Source of the DNA: UBA4427 sp045106235
GTDB lineage: Bacteria; Myxococcota_A; UBA9160; UBA4427
DNA length: 64,000 nucleotides
Direction of reading: 5' to 3'
Assembly: GCA_045106235.1 (NCBI GenBank)
Contig: JBGCEJ010000006.1
Coordinates: forward strand, 124,001 to 188,000
The first letter of the stretch is position 1. Each line of letters opens with the position of its first letter. This document shows, one piece after another, positions 17,501 to 25,573 of this stretch. The translations under genes and the position numbers were made by a program. The notes beneath the pieces are model-generated. The model saw only the letters and a list, made by a program, of their open reading frames with translations, was not told the DNA's origin and did no database searches.

Positions 17501-18862
17501 ATGAACGATTCCCAAATTTTCGAAGGGGCCCCTAGCCGCCGAGGGCAGACTCTTGCGCTCGTGGGCATAGCGATCCTCTCGCTCGTGTATCGGTTCGTCC
17601 TGATCGACCACTACCCAACCGTTTTCAGTTGGGACGCGTTCACGCGGCTTTGGGACCCGAGTCGTCTGATTGTGCGCCATTGGCTGCCGATTCCTCAGCT
17701 GCCGATCTTTGTCGGAGATCGAGCGGGTGCAGATCTCGAGTCCGTCCGCCAGGTCTATGCGGTCGTCGGTGCTTTGGGCGGGGCCCTATTAGGTGCGACC
17801 GCGGTTTCGCTTCTCGGATTTTGGCGGGGCATCGTCTCGACCGTCCTTTGCGCGGTTCTGCCGTTTTACATTGTCTACACGACGGTCCCGTATCAAGAAG
17901 GTTTTTTGGCACTCGGGCTCTTTGGGTTCTTGCTCGCGGTCGCGCGGGGGGCTTCGGCGAGCGACACGGGATTGTCGGTTCCTTGGGAGCTCTTTGCGTC
18001 GGCCTCGTTGGCCATGGCTTGCGCGAGTCGGTACGAAGCCTGGGTCTTCGCGGGGATTTTTGCTTTGCGTCCGCTGGCTCAGCGAGAATACCGTTCGCTT
18101 CTGAAGTTCGTGCCTTCCGGATTTGTGGTTATGGCGTGGCTCCTCTTTCTTCTGACAAGCGATTCCTCGGGCTCGCCGCCTCCTGTGCCTCGAGATGACC
18201 CTTCAACCCCGGTTGATCTCGTTTTCGATTCGTTCGGGAATTGGGTTGCGGGTCTGCATTTCATTGGATTTGGACTGGCGCTGTTAGGGGGAGGTCTCGC
18301 TCTCCGTCGCAGGGATTTTCTGGGACGTGAGTTGATTGCGTTTACAACGTTCCTGTTTGCTTTGGGGATCTACCGCGCTGTGAATGTGGGTCTTGCGACG
18401 GATCGCATGATGCTTGTCGTGATGATCATGAGCGTGCTCTATATGCCGATTGGACTCTTCTTCCTCGCGAGTCGGCTCCCTAAGGGAGCTCAAAAGGGAG
18501 CGGTTGCCGCTCTTGTCGCCGTCTCGGTTGTATGGTCGGTGAAGACTGCGGTCGATCAGTTCGAGGAGCGCACCTATCGCTTCCGAAAGGAACGAGCTGT
18601 CGCGTATTTGGTCTCGGAAATCATCGCGAAGAGCGAGACGGAGTCTGCGTTCGGCGTTGTTCCCAGGCCCATCAAGAACGTCCTCGGAGAGAGCGGAGTC
18701 AGGGCGATCTTTGCGCAGTCAATGGATTTGCATCCCACTGAAGAGCGTTGGATCCTCGGCAAAGAGCAGATGGAGCGGCGCGGGGGCGAGGTTCAGCACG
18801 TCGTGTACTACGACAAAGAAGCGCGCAAATACCAGCTGCTGGTTGCTCAGGCCCCGAAATAG
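17501..18862 (+). CDS. polytopic membrane protein, GT-C glycosyltransferase-like
   Basis: About 453 residues with 9-11 hydrophobic helices and a soluble C-terminus. The N-terminal pattern LIDHYPTVFSWDAFTRLWDP has an acidic residue in the first external loop, as in dolichyl-phosphate-mannose or polyprenyl-linked (PMT/ArnT-like) glycosyltransferases; the next segment, VYAVVGALGGALLGATAVSLLG, also suits this fold. The acceptor is unknown. The frame opens at 17450, but MNDSQIFEG at 17501 is the likelier start. It is divergent from the B12-protein remnant and followed 43 bp later by an SDR gene on the same strand. Confidence 0.65.
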   Translation: MNDSQIFEGAPSRRGQTLALVGIAILSLVYRFVLIDHYPTVFSWDAFTRLWDPSRLIVRHWLPIPQLPIFVGDRAGADLESVRQVYAVVGALGGALLGATAVSLLGFWRGIVSTVLCAVLPFYIVYTTVPYQEGFLALGLFGFLLAVARGASASDTGLSVPWELFASASLAMACASRYEAWVFAGIFALRPLAQREYRSLLKFVPSGFVVMAWLLFLLTSDSSGSPPPVPRDDPSTPVDLVFDSFGNWVAGLHFIGFGLALLGGGLALRRRDFLGRELIAFTTFLFALGIYRAVNVGLATDRMMLVVMIMSVLYMPIGLFFLASRLPKGAQKGAVAALVAVSVVWSVKTAVDQFEERTYRFRKERAVAYLVSEIIAKSETESAFGVVPRPIKNVLGESGVRAIFAQSMDLHPTEERWILGKEQMERRGGEVQHVVYYDKEARKYQLLVAQAPK

Positions 18863-18905
18863 AGTTCGATTCGAACCCGCTATCCTCCGTCGTAAGGAGG
18901 AGCGT

Positions 18906-19820
18906 ATGTCTGATTTAAGTTCGAGGCGTCGGGTCCTGGTGACGGGTGGGACTCGAGGGATCGGGAAGAGCATCTGTACCGAGTTCGCGCGCGCGGGTTT
19001 CGACGTGGCCTTTACCGGACGCACGCTCCGAGAGGGGCAGGGGCGTGAGGAGGACGCGGAGGGGGTCGAGACACCCCTTTCAGGAAGTCTCGAATCGACG
19101 CAAAGAGAAGTCGAGGCATTCGGCGCCGAGGCGATGGCGGTTCAGATGGATTTGCTGGAGCCTGCTTCTGTGGATGCGGCGGCTTCGCATGTGCTGACGG
19201 AGTGGGACGGCGTCGACGTCTTGATTAACAACGCGATGTACGAAATGGGTCGCTACACGAACGCATGGATCAAAGACACGCCCATGGAAGAGTTCGCCGC
19301 GAAGGTGCAGGCCAACTTTCTGGCCCCGATGGCGCTCGTGAAGCATTTCGTTCCGGGGATGATTGAGCGCGGAAGCGGGCGCGTGATCAACCTCTCGACG
19401 CGTCACAACTACACGCGTCAGGGTGGGCCACCGGGCGCTGGTGGAGCGGGCGTTTCGTATAACTGTTCGAAGGCGGCCTGTGGGAAGATCGCAGACGGCT
19501 TGGCGGCGGAGCACGACGCGGACGGCATCCTCGCCTTCGATCTCGACCCGGGACCGGTCATGACCGAACGCTTTCATACTCAGGGCCATCGCCTGGGCTA
19601 CCCCGCATCGCTCTTTTGTCCCGTCGAGGTGCCGGCTCTGGCTGCTCTCTGGTTAGCGACCGATGAGGAAGCCAAAGGATTCAATGGGCAGCATTTTATG
19701 GCGCAGGAGTTCGTTCGGGCGCGGGGACTTGCAGCGGAGTGGGAATCGATTCTGCCCATGAATCGAGGATGGTCACCGACCGCGATTCTGGATTGGCGTG
19801 AGCCGGGTAAGAGGTCTTAG
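18906..19820 (+). CDS. short-chain dehydrogenase/reductase (SDR)
   Basis: 304 residues from the ATG at 18906, which has a strong AAGGAGG site; the frame is open much further upstream inside the preceding gene. It has the Rossmann motif TGGTRGIG, LINNA after the fourth strand, and YNCSK as the catalytic YxxxK with the Ser in INLST. The segment between strand 2 and the next helix has a ~25-residue insertion (PLSGSLESTQREVEAFGAEA) that is shared with the SDR at 32869. NAD(P)-dependent oxidoreductase; substrate unknown. Confidence 0.9.
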   Translation: MSDLSSRRRVLVTGGTRGIGKSICTEFARAGFDVAFTGRTLREGQGREEDAEGVETPLSGSLESTQREVEAFGAEAMAVQMDLLEPASVDAAASHVLTEWDGVDVLINNAMYEMGRYTNAWIKDTPMEEFAAKVQANFLAPMALVKHFVPGMIERGSGRVINLSTRHNYTRQGGPPGAGGAGVSYNCSKAACGKIADGLAAEHDADGILAFDLDPGPVMTERFHTQGHRLGYPASLFCPVEVPALAALWLATDEEAKGFNGQHFMAQEFVRARGLAAEWESILPMNRGWSPTAILDWREPGKRS

Positions 19821-19881
19821 TCCGGGCGCCTGAGCAGACGCGTCGATGTTTGCCGAGGAGACAGCGGCTGCTTGTAATGTG

Positions 19882-20295
19882 TTAGGTCCTGGCGGGCATG
19901 AGGCCAAGCTGTGTCATCAGGCCCATTGTGTCCGAGTATCGATAGGTTTCTTTTACGCGGCCGCTCACGATGCGAAAGAGCGTGCAGTTCTCGACCTTGA
20001 AGGTCTTTCCGCTCGCCGGGCGTCCGAAGAACTCGCCATCGTTGGTGCCGTTCAGCGTGTACCGGAGCGTGACCAAGCCGTTGGTTTCGCCGATTTCCAG
20101 GATTTCGAGGTGGACATCGCTTGTTGCCCGCCACCAGGAGCTGAGGGCGGCAACTTCGGTTTCAGCGCCCGAGTTTTGTTGATTCCCGTGGACGTAGGAT
20201 ACGTAGTCGTCGTGCAGTAGTTGTCGGTAGCCTTCGGCATCCCGACGATTGTCGCATTCGACGACGTTCTTCACGCATTCGATGGGGCTCAGCAT
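19882..20295 (-). CDS. SnoaL-like (NTF2-fold) protein
   Basis: 137 residues with the cone-shaped alpha+beta fold of SnoaL/ester-cyclase relatives: VVECDNRRDAEGYRQLLHDDYVSYVHG, WWRATSDVHLEILEIGETNGLVTLRYTLNGTNDGEFFGRPASGKTFKVENCTLFRIVSGRV. Members are cyclases, isomerases or hydrolases acting on small hydrophobic ligands. It is the last gene of the leftward TetR-crotonase-SnoaL set (44 bp after the crotonase), so it probably acts on a CoA ester or a product of that step. Confidence 0.75.
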   Translation of the reverse strand: MLSPIECVKNVVECDNRRDAEGYRQLLHDDYVSYVHGNQQNSGAETEVAALSSWWRATSDVHLEILEIGETNGLVTLRYTLNGTNDGEFFGRPASGKTFKVENCTLFRIVSGRVKETYRYSDTMGLMTQLGLMPART

Positions 20296-20339
20296 GGCTA
20301 GGTCGTTCTCCGTCTTTGGGTTTGGCGTTGGCGGGCGGG

Positions 20340-21143
20340 CTAGTCCTCGAAGACGGGCTTGCGGCCTTCTTTGCGGGCGCGCGTCGCTTCCTCGAAATTC
20401 TTTGTCGTGAGTCGAACGAAGAGCTGTGTATGCGTTTCCATTTCGATCGCGGCGCGGACGCTACTCGTCTCAAGTCCGGACCAGAGCATGCGTTTCGTAA
20501 GCTGAACGCCTTGGGTACTCCAGCCGTTGATTTGCTCGGCGAGCTTGAGGGCTTCCTCGAGGAGTTGTTCGTCCGGAACCGTGCGGGAGACGAGTCCGAT
20601 ATCAGCGGCTTCGCGCGAAGAGACGTCGCGCCCGGAAAGGCAGATCTCGAAAGCGCGAGAGGAGCCAATTGCGCGAGGCAGAAGAAAGCTCAGCCCAAGC
20701 TCGACTGCGGTGAGACCGTTGTTGATCCCTGCGGCTCGGAAATAGGCGGACTCTGCGGCGAGGCGAATGTCGGCACCGAGTGTAAGGCACATCCCACCTC
20801 CAATTGCGGCGCCGTTAATCGCGCAGATCACAGGTTGGGGCATGCGCTGCATAGCGGGGACGAGGTCGGCGAGAAGTGTGAAGGACCGGGTGGCGATCCG
20901 GGTGAGCGTCATGCCGCCGATATTGGGGGGCGGCTCGGAGTGTTGGGTGTCCGCGCCTGAGCAGAAACCACGTCCCGTTCCTGTCAGGATCACACAATGT
21001 GTGTCGTTGTCGGCGGCGACCTCCTCAATTGCTTCATGCAGGGGGACCGCAAGTTCAAAGGCCAGCGAGTTCATGCGGTCGGGCCGGTCCATTGTGATGA
21101 CGCTGGTGTGCGGAATCGGTTTCTCCACGCGGATGTAGGACAT
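20340..21143 (-). CDS. enoyl-CoA hydratase/isomerase (crotonase) family protein
   Basis: 267 residues. The oxyanion-hole segments are present: GRGFCSGAD, and NGAAIGGGMCLTLGADIRLA. LTAVELGLSFLLPRAIG occupies the position of the catalytic-loop helix. AGAAGGAAA precedes the ATG. It lies 21 bp after the TetR gene in the same direction, so TetR probably controls it. The reaction is most likely hydration or isomerisation of an enoyl-CoA; chain length or ring substrate is not evident. Confidence 0.88.
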   Translation of the reverse strand: MSYIRVEKPIPHTSVITMDRPDRMNSLAFELAVPLHEAIEEVAADNDTHCVILTGTGRGFCSGADTQHSEPPPNIGGMTLTRIATRSFTLLADLVPAMQRMPQPVICAINGAAIGGGMCLTLGADIRLAAESAYFRAAGINNGLTAVELGLSFLLPRAIGSSRAFEICLSGRDVSSREAADIGLVSRTVPDEQLLEEALKLAEQINGWSTQGVQLTKRMLWSGLETSSVRAAIEMETHTQLFVRLTTKNFEEATRARKEGRKPVFED

Positions 21144-21164
21144 CGGGGTTTCCTTCTTTTTGGG

Positions 21165-21803
21165 TTAGGGGCTGAACTCGCAAGTGAGTAGTCTTCTTAG
21201 TTCGAGCCAAAGTTTGTTGAAGACCTCTTCGGCGCTTTCTGACTCGCCGCCTTCGACCCACTCGGCGAGGTGGAGCTGAAGCAGGAGACTTGCGGAGCGA
21301 GCAGTATGGGCTGGGTCCTCGGCAATAAACTCACCGGCATCCACGCCTTCTGCGATCATCTGTGCAACGGCGTCGATTCCCTTTTCGAGGAAGTCGCGAC
21401 CGCCCGGGATATTCTCGGCAACGGCTCCTGGCATGGCCCATGCGAAACCTTCTGCCAATTGCATACGTGTGTAGTTGGCGTGCTCGACTTGCATGCGGAC
21501 GGCGGTGAGAAATCCCTCGGCGAGGCGCTCGCTCGGGGGCAGGGGGCTCTCTGCTGTTTTCACAGCTTGGTTCACCATTGCCGCCGCTCGGGTTTGATGG
21601 ATCGCGACAATGATTTCGGCCTTGCCGCCCGGGAAGACGGAATAGAGCGTTGCCAGGGAGATCCCAGACTCGGCAGCGATCTCCGCCACCTTTGACTCCT
21701 GCGATCCGCGTTCGGAGAAGAGCGCTTCGGAGGCCTCGATGATGGCCTCACGGTAGCCCTCAGTTCTGGCTTTCTTCGCACGCATCTTGGCGTCGAATGC
21801 CAT
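21165..21803 (-). CDS. TetR family transcriptional regulator
   Basis: 212 residues. The N-terminal helix-turn-helix is clear (IIEASEALFSERGSQESKVAEIAAESGISLATLYSVFPGGKAEII); the C-terminal helical ligand domain is variable. A strong ribosome site (AGGAGAAGAAAC) precedes the ATG. It heads the crotonase/SnoaL operon and is divergent from the PF10118 gene. A fatty-acyl-CoA or similar ligand is plausible from context only. Confidence 0.9.
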   Translation of the reverse strand: MAFDAKMRAKKARTEGYREAIIEASEALFSERGSQESKVAEIAAESGISLATLYSVFPGGKAEIIVAIHQTRAAAMVNQAVKTAESPLPPSERLAEGFLTAVRMQVEHANYTRMQLAEGFAWAMPGAVAENIPGGRDFLEKGIDAVAQMIAEGVDAGEFIAEDPAHTARSASLLLQLHLAEWVEGGESESAEEVFNKLWLELRRLLTCEFSP

Positions 21804-21838
21804 GTTTCTTCTCCTGATTGACCTGGGGATCGTTGTGT

Positions 21839-21883
21839 CAGTAATACGCGTGCGGTTTCAAAAAAACAGAATTGTGATTACTG
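21839..21883. promoter_or_regulatory. possible TetR half-sites (CAGTAAT...ATTACTG)
   Basis: CAGTAAT (21839-21845) and its exact complement ATTACTG (21877-21883), each flanked by GTGT or ACAC, lie in the divergent TetR/PF10118 intergenic region. The 31-bp spacing is long for one TetR dimer, so they may be halves of two sites. Inference. Confidence 0.3.
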
Positions 21884-21989
21884 TACACGGGCAATGTGAG
21901 AGAAGTCGAGGGACAAGCCTTCAGCTAGTTTTCCGAACTACAACGGGACGCCCCGTCCCAAGACTCTGTTCGAAGAGAAAGTCGGTTCA

Positions 21990-22868
21990 ATGTCGGATTT
22001 GGAAGTGCGCAAGTTTGATTGGGATTTCGAGGGAATTCCGTTCATTTGGAACCCGGAGCAGCCGCGATTCTCCGTACTGATGAATCAGATCAGTTTCGTC
22101 ATCATTAGTTTCGAGCGGTACATCACGAAGGCGATGCGCGTGGCCGAGGAACGGATCACGGATTCGGAAGTGAAGACGGAGGCGCGCCTTTTTGGCCAGC
22201 AAGAGGGTGTCCACGCGGCGGCGCATCAGAAGCATGCTCGTGCTTTGCTCGCGCAGTATCCCGGTCTTCAGTCAGTTCTGGACAAAGCTCAGGCGAGCTA
22301 TGACGAGCAGTTCGAAAACGAATCTCTCGAATACCACTTGGCCTACGCCGGCGGTATGGAGGCGATCTTTACCCCTTTCTTTAAGATGATTTTGGATCAT
22401 CGCGAGATCTTGTTCAGCGCGGGCGACTCCCGTCTGGCTTCGATGTTGCTCTGGCATTTTTGTGAAGAGATCGAGCATCGGAGTTCCGCGCTCATTGTCT
22501 ATGACCATGTTGTGGGCAGCTACCGCTATCGATTCATGAACTCGCGCCGGATGCGGAACCATGCGGTCTCACTCTTCGATATGGCGATCGAAGAGTTCAA
22601 GAAGCACGTTCCCGATGTGTCGCACGACGTTTACGAGGGGAATCCTTTTGCGAGAGTGCCGCGGCGCGCCACGCTGCGGTCGGCGCTCGGAATTTTGAGC
22701 TCGCAGCTGCCTTGGCATAACCCGACCCATCAAGCGCTGCCCGCCTATTATGATGAATGGATCGGGCGTTGGTCCGGGGGTGAAGATGTCACCCAGCTCT
22801 ATGGCCAACCGCCGATCAATCTTGCGAGCCCGGCGACCGCCGCGGCCGCTATGGAGGACTCCCGATGA
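21990..22868 (+). CDS. PF10118-type predicted metal-dependent hydrolase (ferritin-like)
   Basis: 292 residues. It matches the COG3687/PF10118 family: an N-terminal WNPEQPRFSVLMNQISFVIISFERYITKAMR, then QEGVHAAAHQKHA and LLWHFCEEIEHRSSALIVYDHV. The last two are the E/H-rich helices expected to bind a di-metal centre in a ferritin-like four-helix bundle. The start at MSDLEV is natural for the family. It overlaps the next gene by ATGA, so the two are translationally coupled. The annotated hydrolase activity of this family is unproven. Confidence 0.82.
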   Translation: MSDLEVRKFDWDFEGIPFIWNPEQPRFSVLMNQISFVIISFERYITKAMRVAEERITDSEVKTEARLFGQQEGVHAAAHQKHARALLAQYPGLQSVLDKAQASYDEQFENESLEYHLAYAGGMEAIFTPFFKMILDHREILFSAGDSRLASMLLWHFCEEIEHRSSALIVYDHVVGSYRYRFMNSRRMRNHAVSLFDMAIEEFKKHVPDVSHDVYEGNPFARVPRRATLRSALGILSSQLPWHNPTHQALPAYYDEWIGRWSGGEDVTQLYGQPPINLASPATAAAAMEDSR

Positions 22869-23320
22869 ATCCTTTTGACGAAGCCCGCTCGCTGGCAACC
22901 GCAGAAGCTCGAGCCAGTATTGACCTGATTGAGGACTTCTTTCAGAAGCTTGAGGCGATGGACTGGGAGGGCGTGGGCAGCCTTTTTACCGAAGACGGCG
23001 CCTACTGTGATGAGCCTGCGCGCGAGATGGACGGGATTGGTCCGGCGGGTGTAACGCAGAAGCTTGCGAAGGCGATTCTCGATTTGGACGCGTTCCCCAT
23101 GTGTGTGGATACGGTCGTGGGAGATGCGCAGCGCGTGACGACTCGACGTACGGAAGAATGGCATTTCACGACCGGAGAAATCCTGAAGTTGCCTGTGCTC
23201 TGTATTCACGAACTCGAGGGCGGGAAGATCAAGCGCTGGCACGAGTTTTGGAACATGCCGGCATTCATGTCGCAGCTTCCGAAGAGCTGGCTTGAGGCGA
23301 GAGCTGCGGAGGCGGGCTGA
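22865..23320 (+). CDS. limonene-1,2-epoxide hydrolase-like NTF2-fold protein
   Basis: 151 residues. The pattern FFQKLEAMDWEGVGSLFTEDGAYCDEPAREMDGIGPAGVTQKL...TRRTEEWHF...VLCIHELEGGKIKRWHEFW fits the limonene epoxide hydrolase/SnoaL group, which opens epoxides using an Asp-Arg-Asp triad. R, D and E residues occur at compatible places, but I cannot verify the triad by eye. It overlaps the PF10118 gene by 4 bp, suggesting the pair acts in one pathway, perhaps with the divergent TetR set. Confidence 0.75.
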   Translation: MNPFDEARSLATAEARASIDLIEDFFQKLEAMDWEGVGSLFTEDGAYCDEPAREMDGIGPAGVTQKLAKAILDLDAFPMCVDTVVGDAQRVTTRRTEEWHFTTGEILKLPVLCIHELEGGKIKRWHEFWNMPAFMSQLPKSWLEARAAEAG

Positions 23321-23370
23321 GGCCCCTGTCTTGGATTTGTCGTTCGGTCGGTTCGGATGTGCGCAGACCT

Positions 23371-23916
23371 CTAGCGTAGGATCAGCCTTCGCGGATTCGA
23401 TGGCCTCATGTCAGGGGCAACGAGCCTTGCAAGATCGACAGCAATCCATTTCTGATCGATGGGCTCAAGCGCTTGGGGACCTTGTGTGATGAGGTCTCGG
23501 TCCACGTCGAGAAGGACGACTCCGGATTGTGCATCGATCATGCGCAACCGGTAGCGAAGCTCTCGACGTAGAGAGAACGCGGGCCAGGGCAATAGGTCAA
23601 AGGAGAGTTCCCCGTTTCGCCTGCGGATCGCGAAGAATGCATGGGTATCTGCATCGGCGAGGTTCGCGTCGTCTGCGAGGACACGCTCGATGAGAACCGA
23701 TTCTGATAGCGCAGCACGGACCTCGTCGCGCAATCCTTCACTCAGGGCGAAGTCAGATTCCTCATTGTCGTAGTCTTCGAAAATGATCTGAACTCGACCG
23801 TAGGATTGAGGGGCGGTGTCGCTCATCCATCCTGAATGTTCGATTCTGGGGCTGCTGCAAGCAACCGTCAGACTGCTCACCAAAGCGATGATGAATGATT
23901 TCGAGATCTTATTCAT
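23371..23916 (-). CDS. exported lipoprotein of unknown function
   Basis: About 181 residues from the ATG at 23916. MNKISKSFIIALVSSLTVACSSPRIE is a lipoprotein signal with lipobox VAC. The rest has no domain I recognise; alternating strands and VLLDVDRDLITQGPQALEPIDQKWIAVDLARLV resemble periplasmic lipoproteins of the DUF4136/LptE-like size class. It overlaps the end of the membrane-protein gene by 8 bp and is the last gene of the PadR operon, so it is likely co-regulated. The frame is open upstream to 24042 but that part reads as repeat sequence. Confidence 0.7.
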   Translation of the reverse strand: MNKISKSFIIALVSSLTVACSSPRIEHSGWMSDTAPQSYGRVQIIFEDYDNEESDFALSEGLRDEVRAALSESVLIERVLADDANLADADTHAFFAIRRRNGELSFDLLPWPAFSLRRELRYRLRMIDAQSGVVLLDVDRDLITQGPQALEPIDQKWIAVDLARLVAPDMRPSNPRRLILR

Positions 23917-24685
23917 TCGGCGGCCCTGTATTGGAGGGGGAAGGGATTCCGGATTCCGTCTCGTCGCTTGGGCGAATGAGGCGAATGAGGCGAATGAGAC
24001 GAATGGGGCGGATGTGGCGAAAGGCGGTCGCGAGAAGAACAACCACCGTTGGTGGGATGACGCGGCCTAGTCGTGAGAACGCCCCCTCGGTTCCGATTTC
24101 GAGCGTAAGGGAGCCTTCGCCAGAATCGATCGGGGCTTCAAAAATCAGCAGGATCGTTGTCGAAAACAGCGCAAGGAGTGCCGTACTCAATACGGGCCAG
24201 TGGTAGGCGGCTCTTGCGCGATGTGCGAGAAGTGAAAAAGAAAGGGCCAGAGCCGCGGGCATGGCGAAGCTCGTGCCTCGGCAAACAAGGTCAAGAGCCT
24301 TGTGGAGTATCGAAAAGTCCGAGCTGGAGAGGTCGGCGGTGAAATAGCTTTCCGCGGATTCCACGCCGCCGACGATTCCGAGAGCGACGAGCGTGAAGAT
24401 CAGGATCGTCGCAATCGGCGGGAGGAGTCCGAAAACAAGCCAGGGGACTCTTCGCGCCCATTGCAAAACGCGAGGATCGGAAAGGGCGGCTTCAACGATT
24501 GAATCGGCGGAACCCATTGGGTGGTTGAGCTGGCTCATGTCATCCGAGCAGGGCGCAGCCTCTAGAAGGTGGTCGCGAAGTTCGGCGGTCAGACGCCGGA
24601 CGTATTTCGGTTTTGCACCGGCCTCGCGGAGTCGTCGAGCCACTTCGGCTTCGAGGCTCTCTTTCTGTTTGGGTCCCCTACGCAA
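23909..24685 (-). CDS. PadR-linked membrane protein with N-terminal HAAS-like domain
   Basis: 258 residues starting with TTG at 24685, overlapping the PadR stop by 8 bp. Residues 1-60 (ESLEAEVARRLREAGAKPKYVRRLTAELRDHLLEAA) resemble the helical prefix found on permeases and membrane proteins encoded next to PadR regulators. Five or so membrane helices follow, then a C-terminal repeat, IRPIRLIRLIRLIRP. This is the common layout of a PadR-controlled envelope-stress or transport module, but no transport motif is visible. Confidence 0.7.
   Translation of the reverse strand: MRRGPKQKESLEAEVARRLREAGAKPKYVRRLTAELRDHLLEAAPCSDDMSQLNHPMGSADSIVEAALSDPRVLQWARRVPWLVFGLLPPIATILIFTLVALGIVGGVESAESYFTADLSSSDFSILHKALDLVCRGTSFAMPAALALSFSLLAHRARAAYHWPVLSTALLALFSTTILLIFEAPIDSGEGSLTLEIGTEGAFSRLGRVIPPTVVVLLATAFRHIRPIRLIRLIRLIRPSDETESGIPSPSNTGPPNE
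23970..24017. repeat. 9-bp tandem repeat (gcgaatgag)
   Basis: Three copies of gcgaatgag and degenerate neighbours encode the IRL repeats at the C-terminus of the membrane protein. Slippage would add or remove three residues without shifting the frame. Confidence 0.75.
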
Positions 24686-25016
24686 GGCTGGGTTTCTCGA
24701 GAAGAGAAGTGACGATGTCGCGTACGCGCATGAACTCGCCCGAGAGTTCGCTCAGCCGGCGCTCGCCCTTGCGTGTGAGCCTGTAGTAGTGGCGCATCCG
24801 TCCTTTGATTTCCTCGGAGCGGGTTTTGAGGAATCCGTCGGCTTCCAGGCTGTGAAGCAGCGGATAGATCACGCCTTCGCCCATTGGGAATTCACCTTGG
24901 GTCGTCTCTCGGATTGTGCGGACGAGCTGATATCCGTACATCTCATCCTGAGAGAGCAGCCGCAAAATCAGGAGTTCTGGGACTCCGTTGATGAATCGGG
25001 ATTGTCTACGCGCCAA
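24678..25016 (-). CDS. PadR family transcriptional regulator
   Basis: 112 residues from a TTG at 25016 that has AGGAG five bases upstream; the frame is open to 25139 but that part overlaps the preceding gene. The winged-helix signature is ELLILRLLSQDEMYGYQLVRTIRETTQGEFPMGEGVIYPLLHSLEADGFLKT...RMRHYYRLTRKGERRL. This is the small-subfamily PadR (PF03551), a repressor that usually controls its own operon. It is the second gene of a leftward four-gene operon; two matching palindromes upstream of the first gene are candidate operators. Confidence 0.9.
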   Translation of the reverse strand: MARRQSRFINGVPELLILRLLSQDEMYGYQLVRTIRETTQGEFPMGEGVIYPLLHSLEADGFLKTRSEEIKGRMRHYYRLTRKGERRLSELSGEFMRVRDIVTSLLEKPSLA

Positions 25017-25024
25017 GAGGGCTC

Positions 25025-25393
25025 CTATCGTGCCGCTTTTTCGAGTTCTGCGGGATGCTCGACAAGATAGCTGAGTCGATTGACGGTCTGGGTGTCGAGC
25101 ACACAGCCCGGAATCGCCCAGGCGACGGAGAAGGGCCACGTGATCAGGTTAAGCGCCGCCATCGGGAGCTGCTCGTTCCGACCCGTGCCGTAGGCCAGAT
25201 ACACGTTGCAGGCGGGCGCTGCGAGTCCAAGAAAGCCCGCGATCCACGGATTCTTCTTGGATTCAAGTTCAGGCTTGATGCCCTCCGACTGAATTTGTTC
25301 CAGGCGCGCCAATTCGTGGGGCCGGAATGAGGAGGCACACCCGCTGAGCAGGATGCAGAGGGCGAGGGTTGAGCAGGCAGCAGTGCGGGACAT
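25025..25393 (-). CDS. small lipoprotein, first gene of the PadR operon
   Basis: 122 residues. MSRTAACSTLALCILLSGCASSF is a lipoprotein signal with lipobox SGC. A short charged linker is followed by two weakly hydrophobic stretches (NPWIAGFLGLAAPACNVYLAYGTG and AALNLITWPFSVAWAIPGCVLDT). GGAG precedes the ATG. The stop lies 8 bp before the TTG of the PadR gene, whose ribosome site falls inside the gene end, so the two are coupled. No known family recognised. Confidence 0.75.
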   Translation of the reverse strand: MSRTAACSTLALCILLSGCASSFRPHELARLEQIQSEGIKPELESKKNPWIAGFLGLAAPACNVYLAYGTGRNEQLPMAALNLITWPFSVAWAIPGCVLDTQTVNRLSYLVEHPAELEKAAR

Positions 25394-25412
25394 CGTTGAG
25401 CTCCGTTTGTCT

Positions 25413-25466
25413 ATACATCTACCGAATAGGTATATGAGCCAGTTTATACCTTGGAACGAGAGGTAT
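25413..25466. promoter_or_regulatory. tandem palindromes ATACMT-N9-AGGTAT, candidate PadR operators
   Basis: ATACAT-N9-AGGTAT (25413-25433) and ATACCT-N9-AGGTAT (25446-25466) share sequence and spacing, with centres 33 bp (three helical turns) apart. They sit 20 to 73 bp upstream of the ATG of the PadR operon. PadR proteins bind such inverted repeats and repress their own operons. Assignment to this PadR is inference from position. Confidence 0.6.
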
Positions 25467-25573
25467 GCAAGGTCTTTGAGGCTTCGCCGAATTCCGGCTG
25501 ATTGAAATCGCCTCTGTCTCGAGCCGAGGGCCATCGACCGGAACTGCCGCCATCTTTCGCGTAGACTCTGGCC

